Assembly (NCBI RefSeq): GCF_018143015.1
Contig: NC_054748.1
Coordinates: 20,590,406-20,654,405 of the forward strand
Direction: 5' to 3'
From: Lytechinus variegatus
Taxonomy: Eukaryota; Echinodermata; Echinoidea; Temnopleuroida; Toxopneustidae
DNA: 64,000 bases
The notes under the pieces were generated by a model, which saw only the letters and a list, made by a program, of their open reading frames with translations, ran no database searches and was not told the origin of the DNA. A program made the translations under genes and the position numbers. Positions 10,985 to 22,661 of the stretch are shown here, piece after piece; positions within the stretch are counted from its first letter, which is position 1, and every line of letters starts with the position of its first letter.

Positions 10985-12190
10985 TATTGTATGCCGGTGT
11001 CAGATGAACAGATTTGTGCAACTGTTTGTGAAATACCTGGCAAGCTTGTACTTTCCTGCAGAAACCAAGCAAAATGAGTTTTTAATTTCATATTGTTCAA
11101 AGAGAAATAGAAGATGATGAGGCTCAAAAGTTCCCGACATGAATGCTGGGCATCTCCCATAAATCTAGCTGTCAATGTGTACATTATGAATATGTTATCG
11201 TTGACTATGGTCAAAGTACAAGTACATGTAGCATAATCGCCTAGTCTTCTTGCTTAGACCATGTAAAGATACATTCAGCTGATTCATTAATTTGATATTC
11301 TCTCATGCTGAAATTAAATACTGAAACTTATATTGAGAGTACTGGATTTTTATGAAAAAAATAATTTGACATTCCTGAAAGGCTTCATTTTTAAACAGAA
11401 AAGAGAAATGGTATGAATGAGAATTGAATGTGGGTTGAAAGAGAGACTATACTTTTCATGTTCTAGATCTATTAGTTGGAAAACATGTTGACAGACGTTA
11501 AAATCTTAGCTATCACTACAATACACATTATCATTGATTATGGATGATAGTTTTATGTTTACATTACTAAAGGCTAGAACAAAGGCAAGTAACTTCAAAT
11601 GTTCTGAAACATTGTAGAAATATATTGTAGAATTTACATTCGAATGACTGGCAGCAATAATGCCAAACAAAAGTACCGTAAAATGAAACTTTTTTTCTGT
11701 AATTCTATTTACTTTGGAAATATTGTTATACACTGTGTGAATCCTGTAAATAAAAATACAGTTTATTGTAAATATGGTACAGTTTATCCTGCTTTTTTTG
11801 TAAATTTAATAACGGTAAAAAAAGGACTGTCAATATGTCCAACTTACGTCTTTAGTGTTTGGCATTATAGCTGCCAGGCAATTTACTGTGAAACTGCTTA
11901 CGATCATTCTATTGCAAATTCAACAAATAAATACAAATGTTGCTATATACGGATTTCCTTTATTTTTCTTGAATGATTTATTAGGCAAGAACTGAACAAA
12001 AATAGTTATAACTATTATTTTACAAGACAATTTATGCAGGATTAGCATAATAAATAAATAATTCAAATGGAATACAATGTTACATTTTGACGATGACTTG
12101 CCGATTGGTCTACTGACCCAATTTGTCTAATGCCGTTTGGTCTACAGTATACTAGCCATTTGGTCTAATTGCCACTTTTGCCCATAGTGA
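10985..12190. repeat. Segmental duplication, copy 2 (partial)
   Basis: This corresponds to copy 1 from about 4,193 to 7,140 without the retroposon at 5,263-6,716. It begins inside the presumptive 5' exon of the Ig-like gene; the donor site is absent because the retrotransposon at 7,659-10,984 starts there. It ends with the TTGGTCTAAT repeat. No Ig coding sequence is present, so this copy can only be a remnant of the upstream region. Confidence 0.8.
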
Positions 12191-12229
12191 CATATTCTTT
12201 ATTTGGCGGCTATTTCAAAAGTGTATAGT

Positions 12230-13330
12230 TTTTTTGAGACGCACTACTGTATAGTGTTGCAATATGTTTTCATTAAATGGCTTTTGCTGATGAATTTATC
12301 CATAAAAGAATACACATTGCAATGCCTTTATACTCCAATGCCACTCCTCCCCCGCTTAGTGATGGATCACACAACAATTTGTCGTGTGATTCTCTCCCAA
12401 AAAAAATTACTAAAAGGAGATTCTTATATAATAGACGATGACTGTTGAAAATACGCAAAACCTAGAATATGACATTACTCTTTACTCGATTTTGTTCACA
12501 AAATTAAGTAAGAAAAATTCCGAACAAGTATATAATGAAAGAAAGTCATTCTTGTTCAAGACATGGGGATCATATAAGACAAAATGAAAGACAATGAAAA
12601 GGATAGAGCCTCGTCGATCTGGCGCTGCACAGTGGCTTCCGGGCACACGATCAATTGGGCAAAGCAAATTTTCGGAGTATTACATTTCATGTCTATTTCG
12701 AACAATAAATTATGGATTTTTCAAAAGAGGAATTGAACTGTACTTACTTGATCATCAAAATAGTATGTCGGTGTCAGAGGAACAGATTAGTGCAACTGTT
12801 ATCCTAGTTGTGAAATACCTGACAAACTTGTACTTTCCTGCAGAAACCAAACAAAATGAGTTTTTTTTTTTAATTCTATATTGTTCAAAGAGAAATAGAA
12901 GATGATGAGGACCAACATTTCTCGACATAAATGCTGGGTATCTCACATACATCAAGCTGTTAATACTTTTAATATTGGTCAAAGTACATGCAGCATGATC
13001 ACGTAGTCTTCTTGCTCAGACCATGTAAAGATATATTCAGCTGATTCATTCATTAGATATTCTCTCATTCTGATATTAAATTCTGAAACAATTAAGTACT
13101 GGATTTTCATGAAAAAATAATTTGAGATTCCTGAAAAGCTTCCTTTTAAACAGAAGAAAAGAAATTGTATGAATGAGATATATGTGTTGAAAGGGAGACT
13201 ATACTAATCATGTTCTCGACCTTTCACTTGTTAAAACTAATGTTGACATACGTTACAGTCTTTGCTATCACTGCAATGCACGTAATTATGGATTCATAAA
13301 TTTTTATGATTACCAAAGTTCAGCTCGTTA
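12230..13330. repeat. Segmental duplication, copy 3 (partial) with intact donor
   Basis: This matches copy 1 from about 3,675 to 4,780 and the right end of the window (63,510 onward). The 5' exon donor is kept (minus strand, GT at about 12,747-12,746, context AAGTAAGTAC), but the Ig coding exon is not. An orphan first exon and promoter region here could in principle splice into the coding exon at 3,178. That is inference only. Confidence 0.75.
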
Positions 13331-16300
13331 TCATGGTTATGGGTATCAATTGGATACCTTCAAAGGCATGTAACTTCTGTCAAAGGTCCTTCAACAGACT
13401 GAAATGATAACCATAGTGCCTAAACCCATGTCATTATTTCATTAAATGAACTGCAACAATTAAGTAATGTGAAACTTCTGTGATCACCATTATATATTTT
13501 TAAAAGACTTTTTGTGAGAAAAATACATGGATGAATGAATGAAGAATATATACTTTTATTTTTTACTGAGTTTAAAGTCTGCAGTAAAATATTTTACATG
13601 AGAAAGATATTTTATTTTATATAAAGGGGAGTTGCAAGAAAATATTTACAATAGCAAATATTTTGTCGCAATTTTACAATTGATAAATAAATATTAACAG
13701 TGGCAAATCAGATTACACTCCTTGTTTCATGGAACAGTTTAGAAATCAATCACAAAATTACAATTAATGGCAAGGCAAATGATTGATTAAGGGACCGAAA
13801 ATAAATTTGCAAGTCCTTTAATATATCTCACTGATATCACTTGCTGTTATCACAAGGTATATGGATAAATGAAATGGGAACTACTTTGATATTAAGTGTT
13901 ATCAACAAACTTTGGTCATAGCTACAAGGTTATTCACAACTCATATTTGTGCACTATAATAGCTAGTTTTGAACATCATGTGAAGACAAAACAAGTGAGA
14001 TGCAGAAACTATTCATGATAACTTGTAACTTGGTAATAACAGGGAGTTCCCTTGTAATAAATTTTAAACTTATAATATAGGCGTATCCCCCCCACAAGCC
14101 TTTGATTTTAGGGTATACGCCTTCTTCTATAAACCTAACACATACATATTTATATTCTTCATGACAAACTGATGTTTGCATGAACTTATTGGAGCTGTAT
14201 TTTATATTTTATTAGCTCTAACGCGGGTTCTTCCAACGCAGAACAAGAACAGACATAAGGTGGATGTTGCTGGTTTGAAAGTCTGTGCTCTACTGCCTGA
14301 GCTTGGCATGGCATAATTTATCCTTCATTTCTTATCTAGGCTTTCTTTGCACAAGGTTCTAGATTTCAATACAGATTCAAATTAACTTGGAGGATGACAA
14401 TAACAGAAGTAACGCATCATCATGACAAAGAACCAATCACACATATTAAGGAGTCTTTCAAAATAAATATTCATGATTCAGTCAACAAAGAAGAGAGGAG
14501 TAATTAACATAGCTGAGAGGACCAAGAGATAAAGGAACTTGATAACAAAAGAATGGTCAAGTGTGGGTGCAAGGAATGAAGGATGGATGAGGATAACAAA
14601 GGAGATGGATAATAAAAAAGAAAAGGGAAAGTAAATTAGGGTTATTTTGGAGTAAAGCACTATAATGTCCTGGAAATGAGAGAGGGGTTAAAGAACTCTG
14701 GCTTAAGAGTAATGAACTTTTAACCAAAACTGAAATGAACGAACAAAACTGTAATAAGCTTGAATAATGTATTTGGAGCAAAGAATGGTGCGCGTGACAA
14801 AATTTTCTTAATAAAAGCTCCGAGCGCGATTTTTTCACACTTTCCATTAGAATTTTACATAAAGAAAGAAAATAAAATCATATCCTACACTATTCTTTTG
14901 CTTTTCTTTCTTTTCTCCTTTCTTTTTTGTTCTTGGTCGTAAAACTTTGGGGGCCATGCCACTACCATTTGTACGCCAGTGTTGTGGGGTCCGGAGGCTC
15001 CGCCCCGAGAACCTCTCGAGATTCCCTAAAGATGGCCGCTATTTTTAATCAAATTACAGGTTTAGGTTTTACACAACACAATACTTCAACGCAGTGGCGG
15101 AATGAACCAAATATTTTGAGGGGATCCCCATGGCAACTGTAGGAATATTTCTTAAAGGTCGCGAGCGAGACATTTTTGCATTTTGAAAATGATATTCTAA
15201 TTATGTAATTAAAGGGGCATGTCTAGCCCTTGGCTAGGATATAAATGCTTCTTCGGAGGAGCTGGGGGTACCTCTCGAAGTAAAGTCATTTTTTTCAGAT
15301 TGCAACCATTATTGCATGAAATTCAGGAAGTCTATAACATTATAGACTTCATGCACATACGCCATCCATTTCTTTATTTTCAATCCTGGGCAGGCCGGCG
15401 TGTTTTAAATTCTTCTTTTGTCCCGTTTCCCCTTTTTCTATTTTCAAATTCAGTTTTCTGTCACGTGGGAGTGACTTTTTTTAATATTATTTACCTACTG
15501 CTGCTTGACACCAAATAAGGAATACGTAAAACCAAGAATATTCTATGACAGGATTCCCCACAGGCAACAAATTTATTCAAGCAGCTGTTCATTTCTAAAG
15601 AAGCACAAAAGAAAGAACGGCAGTGAAGACCTTTTGATGTCAGCCTTCGAAGTCGCCTGTTTCAGTGAAGAAAGCAGAGGGGTAAAATTTTACGAATATC
15701 CATTTGTATCAATTTTCTATCTTTCATATTTATAAACATTATTTAAATGCATGACAAAATATCAATAACCAAGCACTATTGCGGGATATTTGCCCAGATT
15801 ATAACCTGTAATTAGTGAAAAAAGAAAGAATTTGACCTTTACTGAAACCAGATTTTAACACTTTTCCGATCGTTTACGGCGAATGAAAATTTCCAATGTG
15901 GTCTGTAGAATCAAGGAGATATCACCTTCTCCTTGGTAGAACATGTTTGTTCATTACTGTATATGCCAGACATGCCAGATGAGTGCCCGCACATGCCCAG
16001 TCGAGCAAATTTGAGTCATATTTCAGGACATATTGCATAGTTTATTTTCGCATGCCTCCGAATTATGTACTACACATAGGGCCTATACCAGACCAAGATG
16101 CGGCGAAAAAGTAATTATCATCATAAAAGCACATTTCCCTTTATGTATGATCTATAGCCATGATAGCTGCGGAGTCATGAGGGAATCATTTATCTACACA
16201 ATTGCAAGAGAAGTTGAGCAAAGTGCATGCCTGACATACTTTCTGCTGGCGGCTTTTAACTTTGTTCAAAGAGATTTTATTTGCTGTTATTCCATCTCAT

Positions 16301-16443
16301 TTGAAACCTCCTTGGTAAAACTGATGAATACAGTTATCAAAAGATTTAATCAAATCTTTTCAATCATTCTGTTGTTTTCTTTTGATTTCTTTTACGATGA
16401 TTGTACATGAAAATACACATGGATATTGATAACAAAATATAAC
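13331..16443. other. No gene recognised
   Basis: This is AT-rich sequence with scattered A/G-rich (14,480-14,650) and T/C-rich (14,880-14,930) patches and a moderately CpG-containing stretch at 14,960-15,100. Frames of 60-125 codons occur but none has a recognisable domain, composition bias or splice support. Confidence 0.5.
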
Positions 16444-16447
16444 TTAA

Positions 16448-17029
16448 AGGAGAATGAAACCATTGGAACAAGATAGAGTGTGTGAAAACAGAAAAATCAA
16501 AGAAACAGATCAACAAAAGTTTGAGAAAAATCGGACAAAAATTAGAAAGTTATTAGCATTTGAATATTGCGATCACTAATGCTATGGAGATAGCAAATTG
16601 GCAATGTGACAAAGATGTGTGATGTCACTTGTGAACAACTCTCCCCATTACTTAAGTATATATTTCACTTGAATTGCCTCTTTTATCACATCTATCCATC
16701 GATCGTGTGTTCTTTCTCCATGAGGGCATGTAATACATATTTTTTAAGAATACATCATGGATAAAGAGTTTGTATCATCATAAGAAAAAGCAAAAAGAGA
16801 CATTTTGAGGGTATTTTATAGTCCACCAAAGGGAAAGTTGTTAATCAGTGACATCACACATCCTTGTCGCATTGCCAATGGGAGGATCTCCATAGCATTA
16901 GTGATTGCAATATTCAAATGCTCATAACTTTCTCATTATTTGTCCGATTTTTCTCAAACTTTCTTCATTTTTATTTTTTTATTTTCTGTTTCTACACAAG
17001 CCTATTTGTTTCAAAGGTTTCATTCCCCT
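16448..17029. mobile_element. Inverted-repeat element flanked by TTAA
   Basis: The ends are AGGAGAATGAAACC on the left and GGTTTCATTCCCCT on the right. Long imperfect inverted similarity continues inward: around 16,540-16,610 the words ACTAATGCTATGGAGAT and AAATTGGCAATG recur reversed at 16,870-16,920. TTAA directly flanks both ends (16,444-16,447 and 17,030-17,033). It has no transposase. TTAA duplication is typical of piggyBac-type insertion, so a non-autonomous element of that sort is the simplest reading. Confidence 0.75.
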
Positions 17030-17059
17030 TTAACTTAAACAATAATAATTGACTCGAGC

Positions 17060-17700
17060 CCCCATCATCTCTTCTGGCCTGACATACCCCACTCGGCCCT
17101 GATGGTGGTTGGTCCAGTTCCTGGCCTCAGCAGCTTGCGATGTCTCTTCCACTCGGTCTCGGCCTCCGTAGAAAGTGTTGCCCCCCTTGATGAGTAGCCC
17201 CCAGATCAGAGAGATGTGGCTTCAACGAATTAGTGGGCGAGATCGAGCCCCCAATGATGACATGAGTTTTGACGAATCATGTCGGTGGAGAACCGGCGGC
17301 AGCTGGGGTCGTTATCTCGTCACCGACGTAGGTCATTTTAAGGGTAAGGTCATTAAGGGTAAATGAACTTAGACCATGTTGGGGAATCACTATTAGAACC
17401 AAGGTTAAGTTTTTAAAATGTCATATTTTTGAAAGTTTATGGATCTAGCTCATTCAACTTGATCAGTATTACTAAACATCCTGTGTGAGCTTTTATTCAC
17501 ATGACCAAGGTCAAAGGTCATTTAGGGTCAATGAGCTTTTGCCAATAACCCCGGGGCACGGGCCAATAACATTAAACAACTCAATGATTGATCCAGGTGG
17601 TCTATACCATGCCAAAACAATTATAGACAATGAAGTTTGTTGTTTTACTTCTATTTTACTTGTTCATAAGATCGGGTCTTAATTTGTGGCTAAGCTTATT
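17060..17700. repeat. AGGTCA-containing degenerate repeat
   Basis: Phrases such as GGTCAAAGGTCATTTAGGGT and GGTAAGGTCATTAAGGGTAA recur about 165 bp apart (17,330-17,400 and 17,505-17,550), as in a decayed tandem repeat. One unit contains a perfect direct repeat of AGGTCA with one-base spacing at about 17,508-17,520. There is no coding evidence. Confidence 0.5.
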
Positions 17701-17808
17701 TTCATTGACGTATATACTTCCACTCCTCCACCTTTGTTATTCCGATCTTTCCTATAAATACAAAAGTCTTGAATGCGTAACTGTTCATCATTAATATCAC
17801 TGCTTATA

Positions 17809-19650
17809 CCTTGGTCACATTTGCTACGGCCGCCGTAGATTCTAAAATTTCTACGGCGAGTAGCAATTCTACGGTCGCCTCAGAATTTCCACGGCCACTT
17901 ACTCTAGCGGTCACATATGTTACGGTCGCCGCACGGCCTATATTTTAATTTATGGAGAAAAAAAATCTGCGGCTGACGTATATCCTTGAAATTATGATAT
18001 ACGGTTGACCTAGGGCGACCCTGCGCTGGCCGTAGGTTTTTTTTACAAATACAACGGCAGACGAGAGGTGGCCGCAAGGCGCCCTCGCAGCGGCCGCAGG
18101 GGGGGGGGGGCTATACAGTGAGTATACCATGAATTGCTTGTCACACTCATCATGATATTTTACATTATTGACATTTCATTTCAGAAAGTTTTCAAAGTTT
18201 CGCACCATGCCCATGCATGCACGTTTTCTGGGCGGGCGGGAGGGGTGGGTTTTCGGCGTCCGGGCCCCTGGTTAGGCAAAAAAGGGATTGCCAAAAAGAG
18301 CATGAAGAGGGAGGGAAGAAATAAGGGAAATAAATTTGAGATAAAAAAAGGAGGGGGGAGAAGAGAAAGCGAAAAGGGAGAAAAGAAAGAGAGAAGGAAA
18401 CAAGAAGAAGGGAAAAGGAGAGAAGAGAAAAGGAGAAAGGGGGAGTAATAAAGTGCGGGGGCACCAAATTGATGTTCGACCTAGGAAGGGGGGGGGGTGC
18501 AAATTCGACATTTGGGGTGATTCGCGCTCGCATCGAATGATTATTTAGATGGATATCCTGTTAATGATTACCTAAATTGCGTAGAATGTCTAGTTTTGGA
18601 ACGGAATATAAAAAAGTTCAGCTCGCGCTTCGCGCTCGAATATGATTTTTAAGTGCCCATCCTGTTCATGATTACCAATAATGCTTAGAATTTCCAAACT
18701 TTGGGTGATTTTGGAATAAAGACAATTTTGAGCTCGCCCTGACAGATAGATCGTAGATACCCATCCTGCTCATGCTTACAAAACTTCTCAGAATATGCAA
18801 GTCTATACACAAGCTATCAAAAATCGCGTTCGCATTATTTATTTGAAACTTATGAAAATAAATCTCCCTTAACCATGTTAACTTGTTTTTATGAATAAAG
18901 TTAAGATGTTGATAAACGCGTTAGTATTAAGTAAGAACTACACCCTAGGAAACACAACAAAAATCAGCATTTAACTCCCCATGATAATGATGATAATAAT
19001 AATAATAATAAGGTCAAATTTTACCCAAGTTAGTCGCTGGTGAAAGGGCAATATCTGTGCTTCCTGGTCACATTTGTTCTTTTAAAAAGTGGTATTACAT
19101 CATATTCATGGATAGTTTGCTTTTTATTGAGTCATCATTAAAAAAGTGGTCTGCAGTTGCCCTTTTTCATGTGATTATGAAATAAGATAATTGAACATGC
19201 ATTTAAGGCACCTGTTTGCCCGACGAGGCGGGGTCGCCATTTTTTTTTTCGAAAAGTACGCATGCATATGGGCCAAAATTATAGGTCTGGCCCCCGAGAT
19301 GCAAAATTCTAAATACGCACCTGGTGGCTCCCGAGCAGATAACACAAAAGGAGAAGGGGAAAGGAGAGAAGAAAAACACGAGGGCAGCCGCACGGCCACC
19401 GTACGCTCGACGTACGGCCGCCGTAGACCATTCTAGGCCATGCCTACGGCTAGTCTAATTTCTACGGCGAGCGTAGAAAAGAAAAAATGTTATAACTCCG
19501 CGTTAAAATTCTACGGCCACCCCTACGGCCTGTAAAAAGTAGGAATCCGCCGTACGTCGACCCTGCGGCCACCGCAGATTTTCTGCGGCGGCCGCAGAAA
19601 TCTCTCGAATTCGGGTATCTACGGCCGCCGTAGAGCTTATGTGACCAAGG
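17809..19650. mobile_element. CCTTGGTCACA-ended DNA element, TA flanks
   Basis: The element starts CCTTGGTCACATTTGCTACG and ends with the near-complement (CTTATGTGACCAAGG). The palindromic CTACGGCCGCCGTAGA occurs just inside both ends. A TA dinucleotide flanks each end (17,807-17,808 and 19,651-19,652). Both subterminal regions are full of CTACGG/CCGTAG words (17,830-18,110 and 19,385-19,635). The middle is low-complexity and AT-rich and contains no transposase frame, so it is non-autonomous. Confidence 0.75.
18236..18500. repeat. GGGCGG/GAAAAG low-complexity tract
   Basis: A G-rich start (GGGCGGGCGGGAGGGG) is followed by about 170 bp of almost pure A/G and ends with a run of about 9 Gs near 18,490. 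It lies inside the element at 17,809-19,650. The long frames across it are composition artefacts. Confidence 0.7.
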
Positions 19651-19681
19651 TATTAATCTAGTTTCATTCAATGAAATTTAA

Positions 19682-20277
19682 AGGGGAATCCAGCCTTCGC
19701 CATAGAATGTTGTGTTCGGAAGGAGAAAAATGAATTAAACAGAATGGTGAAAGTTTGAAAGAAATCGAACAAGCAATAAGAAAGTTATAGCTGCTTTAAA
19801 ATTGAGATCACTAATATCATGTAGATTTCAAATTGGCAACTGGGTAAGTAAATTATGACAAGGGGCAAGGACAACTTTCTCATAGGCCATGTACTTTATT
19901 ATCAGGGATTTGTGGTTTTCTCCTATAAGTACCCATTCCCCTGGGGCAGTAATCTAAATATAACCCAGGTAGTAGTTGTTTAATGTCCTCATGAAAGAAA
20001 AAAATAATTTGAAATGAAACTTTTGGGGAAAATGACATTTTAGCCAGAATATGTATTGGAGCACATGGAAGAGTAGTCCTTGCCTTACATCACTATGACA
20101 TCACATAAGCGGCCAATTTGAAGTCTCCATGGGTATAGTGATTACCAATATTTACAACTTTTAAAAATTCATAACTTTCTTGTTATTTGTCCAATATTGT
20201 TCAAACTTTCACCTATCAACTTGTCTAATTTTTCTTTTTCTTATAAAAACAAGTTTTTATTTGGGTTGGATTCCCCT
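19682..20277. mobile_element. Inverted-repeat element flanked by TTAA (second)
   Basis: The ends are AGGGGAATCCAGCC and GGTTGGATTCCCCT, flanked by TTAA at 19,678-19,681 and 20,278-20,281. Internal words including AAGAAAGTTATAG and TTCAAATTGG recur reversed near the other end. It has the same architecture and end consensus as the element at 16,448, with a diverged interior, so both belong to one superfamily. No coding sequence is present. Confidence 0.75.
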
Positions 20278-20281
20278 TTAA

Positions 20282-20749
20282 GATCTTCAACCAGAAGTTG
20301 TAGATTGTCGATATTTGATAATAAAGTTGTGCTATTCTAAAGCCATGTTTCTTTTCCTTTATATGACATGATCTCATTTCTGTCTGACATTTGTTCAGAG
20401 AGATTCCACCGTCGGGTTCGTAGGGTGGAAATGATTCATTATCCATATGTTCCATAGGATAATTTTCAACGGAATTAATTCTCTGAGTGGATTTTTGATT
20501 TAAAATTGTAGTGGATTCATTTGTTGGGTTGTTGGGTTATCTATTGGTGTCTCACTTTAATTGAAAATTCAACATCGGCCTTTAAACTGCTGTCGTAAAG
20601 TTGATGGACAGCTCCTATTTGTTCTACTAAGGAGAATAAATACGAAGAAAAAAGAGGGGAAATTGAAAAAAAGGTATAAAAATGAAATATCATCTGGGGT
20701 ACAGCAGACAGTTAGTGAGATGAAATGCAATGGCGTGAGCTTTGTTGGT
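20282..20749. other. No gene recognised
   Basis: AT-rich sequence between two inserted elements. No frame or repeat stands out. Confidence 0.5.
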
Positions 20750-20757
20750 CTTGTATC

Positions 20758-21269
20758 CCCGGGGGGGGGGGGGGGGCACTCAGTATATAATGCATAGTGG
20801 GTATGTGCCGCGGAGGGGACCCCCATTTTCACACTCAAATTTCCGTTCCAAGGCATAGCATTTTTGCCTTGTTGAGAAAAAGAACAAAGAAAGCCGCTCC
20901 AAGGCATAGCATTTTCTTCTTATCAAGAAAAAAGAAGAGGGAAATCCGCTCCAAAGCTTCGCATATTTTTCGTTACGCCGCTCCGATCGCATTGAATGAG
21001 TCGAATTTTGGTGAAAAGCGGCCGCAGAGCTCCCCGGCGGAGGCCGCGCTAGCTGCATCATGCACGCATGACCGTTCCATAGGGATGCATACGCACTCAC
21101 ACGCTGGCGATCCGTTCCAAGGACCCCCGTTTTCACAAACATTTGTCGTTCCGAAGCCCGTTCCGAGGACCCTCCTTTTTACAATAAGCCCGCTCCAAGG
21201 CCCCCGTTTTTTGTCTCGCCCGCGGCACACCCCCACCACATTTTTGGTCGAGTGCCCCCCCCCCCCGGG
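20758..21269. mobile_element. hAT-like non-autonomous element, 8-bp duplication
   Basis: The termini are CCCGGGGG...GCACTC on the left and GAGTGCCCCC...CCGGG on the right, with internal similarity including GTGCCGCGG and CCGCGGCAC. The 8-bp direct repeat CTTGTATC flanks it exactly (20,750-20,757 and 21,270-21,277). The body repeats the phrase CGCTCCAAGGC or a close variant several times. Eight-base duplications are the hAT signature. Long frames on both strands come from the repeated phrases and have no domain. Confidence 0.8.
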
Positions 21270-21277
21270 CTTGTATC

Positions 21278-22661
21278 AAAACATGATGTTGGCAGTGAAA
21301 GCGCCAAAATGCTATCTTTACCTTAATCATTGCAGTTGTTAGTAATTTCTCTCTGTAGTTATTACTATTTTTTCTGATTTCACACAAGCTTACTTTTTCC
21401 GCCGGTTCTTGCTCGTTCCACACTTCCCACTCCCCCATTTATATTTTCTCATGTGTTAGACAGGAGTCAGGTTGATGTGTCTATCTTGATTTAGTGTTAT
21501 GAAAACATTTGAACAGCATTGGCTACAACAATAATTGATATAGGAAAGGGATTTTTTTTTCGCAGGAGTTTCTGCATTTATGTATTTATATTCATATATA
21601 TATATATATATTTATATATATGTTACGTACACTACTGATTCATAAGAGCATTCAAATAATTAGCCTGGTTATGGATACAATCAAGGAAAGCTGGGGGAGA
21701 AAGATAAAACCAGAAATGATAAAGACCGAAGAAAACTGATTTTTGATTACAGATTTGATTCAACATTTATTAAATAACAAATTTAGAATTACAAATCACA
21801 CAACACTGCCCACGCAGAATCTACCTGTTGAATGTAAATAAATGTAAAGAATGAAATAAATTAATCGCTCCATGGAATACAGTAACTTCATTTACAATCG
21901 AAGAAACAGTAACATTATCCTTAAACAGATTTCTTCATAAAAGATAAATGAAATAATAAATATTTTGTACAAGAATATGATTCGTAAAATTGTGTGTTTA
22001 CATAAGCATCATAAACAAAATAGTTTTCTAATTAATTACCTGACGCTATCTGTTAAATTGAAGCTGAACTCCTCCTCGTCTGACTCAAATTAAGAATCAA
22101 TTAAAGGTGGACATCTTGAATACAAAATGAGAAATGACATCAAAGTAATTCTTTCAATGAGTGTCAAAATAGATATATGATTACGCAACAATAATACTCT
22201 GACATCATAATAGATATATGATAATGTAACCATATAAGGATAACAATTGTCATGACGTAATAATACATTCATTGTTTTCCTTCATTAAATCATAAAAAAC
22301 GCTTAATTATATTATACGCGCTGCAAAACTTGTGTGCGCTTTGAACAGAAAACAATGGCTGCGCGAATTGTATCAACCTGCAATGTTTATGTTAACAAGC
22401 CAGCCGTAACGGTAATAAATCAAATGAAAAGAGATAATTAACTGACACATATTCAATAATTTCGATACAGAGTATTTACAAGATAAGAATATGAAATAGA
22501 TCATCTTAAAGCAAAATTGATGTACATTCATAATATGAATTTCTACTAAACGACAATAGATATGAATAGATACAAGAGTAAAATATTGAACATACTCATA
22601 ATATTTCAAGGTGCTCAGAATGACATTTCGTCACTGAATACCACCGTGACGTACCGTAGTA
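21278..22661. other. No gene recognised; short AT repeat
   Basis: AT-rich DNA with a TA dinucleotide tract at about 21,594-21,621. No coding, RNA or structured element was recognised. Confidence 0.5.

Noticed and set aside
10984..11214. N-terminal extension of the endonuclease frame
   Set aside because: This part is homologous to the host duplication at 4,193-4,420, so it is flank read-through and not retrotransposon.
16033..16410. 125-codon frame
   Set aside because: No domain, no splice or promoter support, and no second copy for comparison.
18134..18533. Charged or hydrophobic frames on both strands
   Set aside because: They follow from an A/G-rich tract inside a DNA element.
20569..21438. 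Several 80-180 codon frames
   Set aside because: They lie across the internal phrase repeats of a non-autonomous element and its flanks, in several frames at once.
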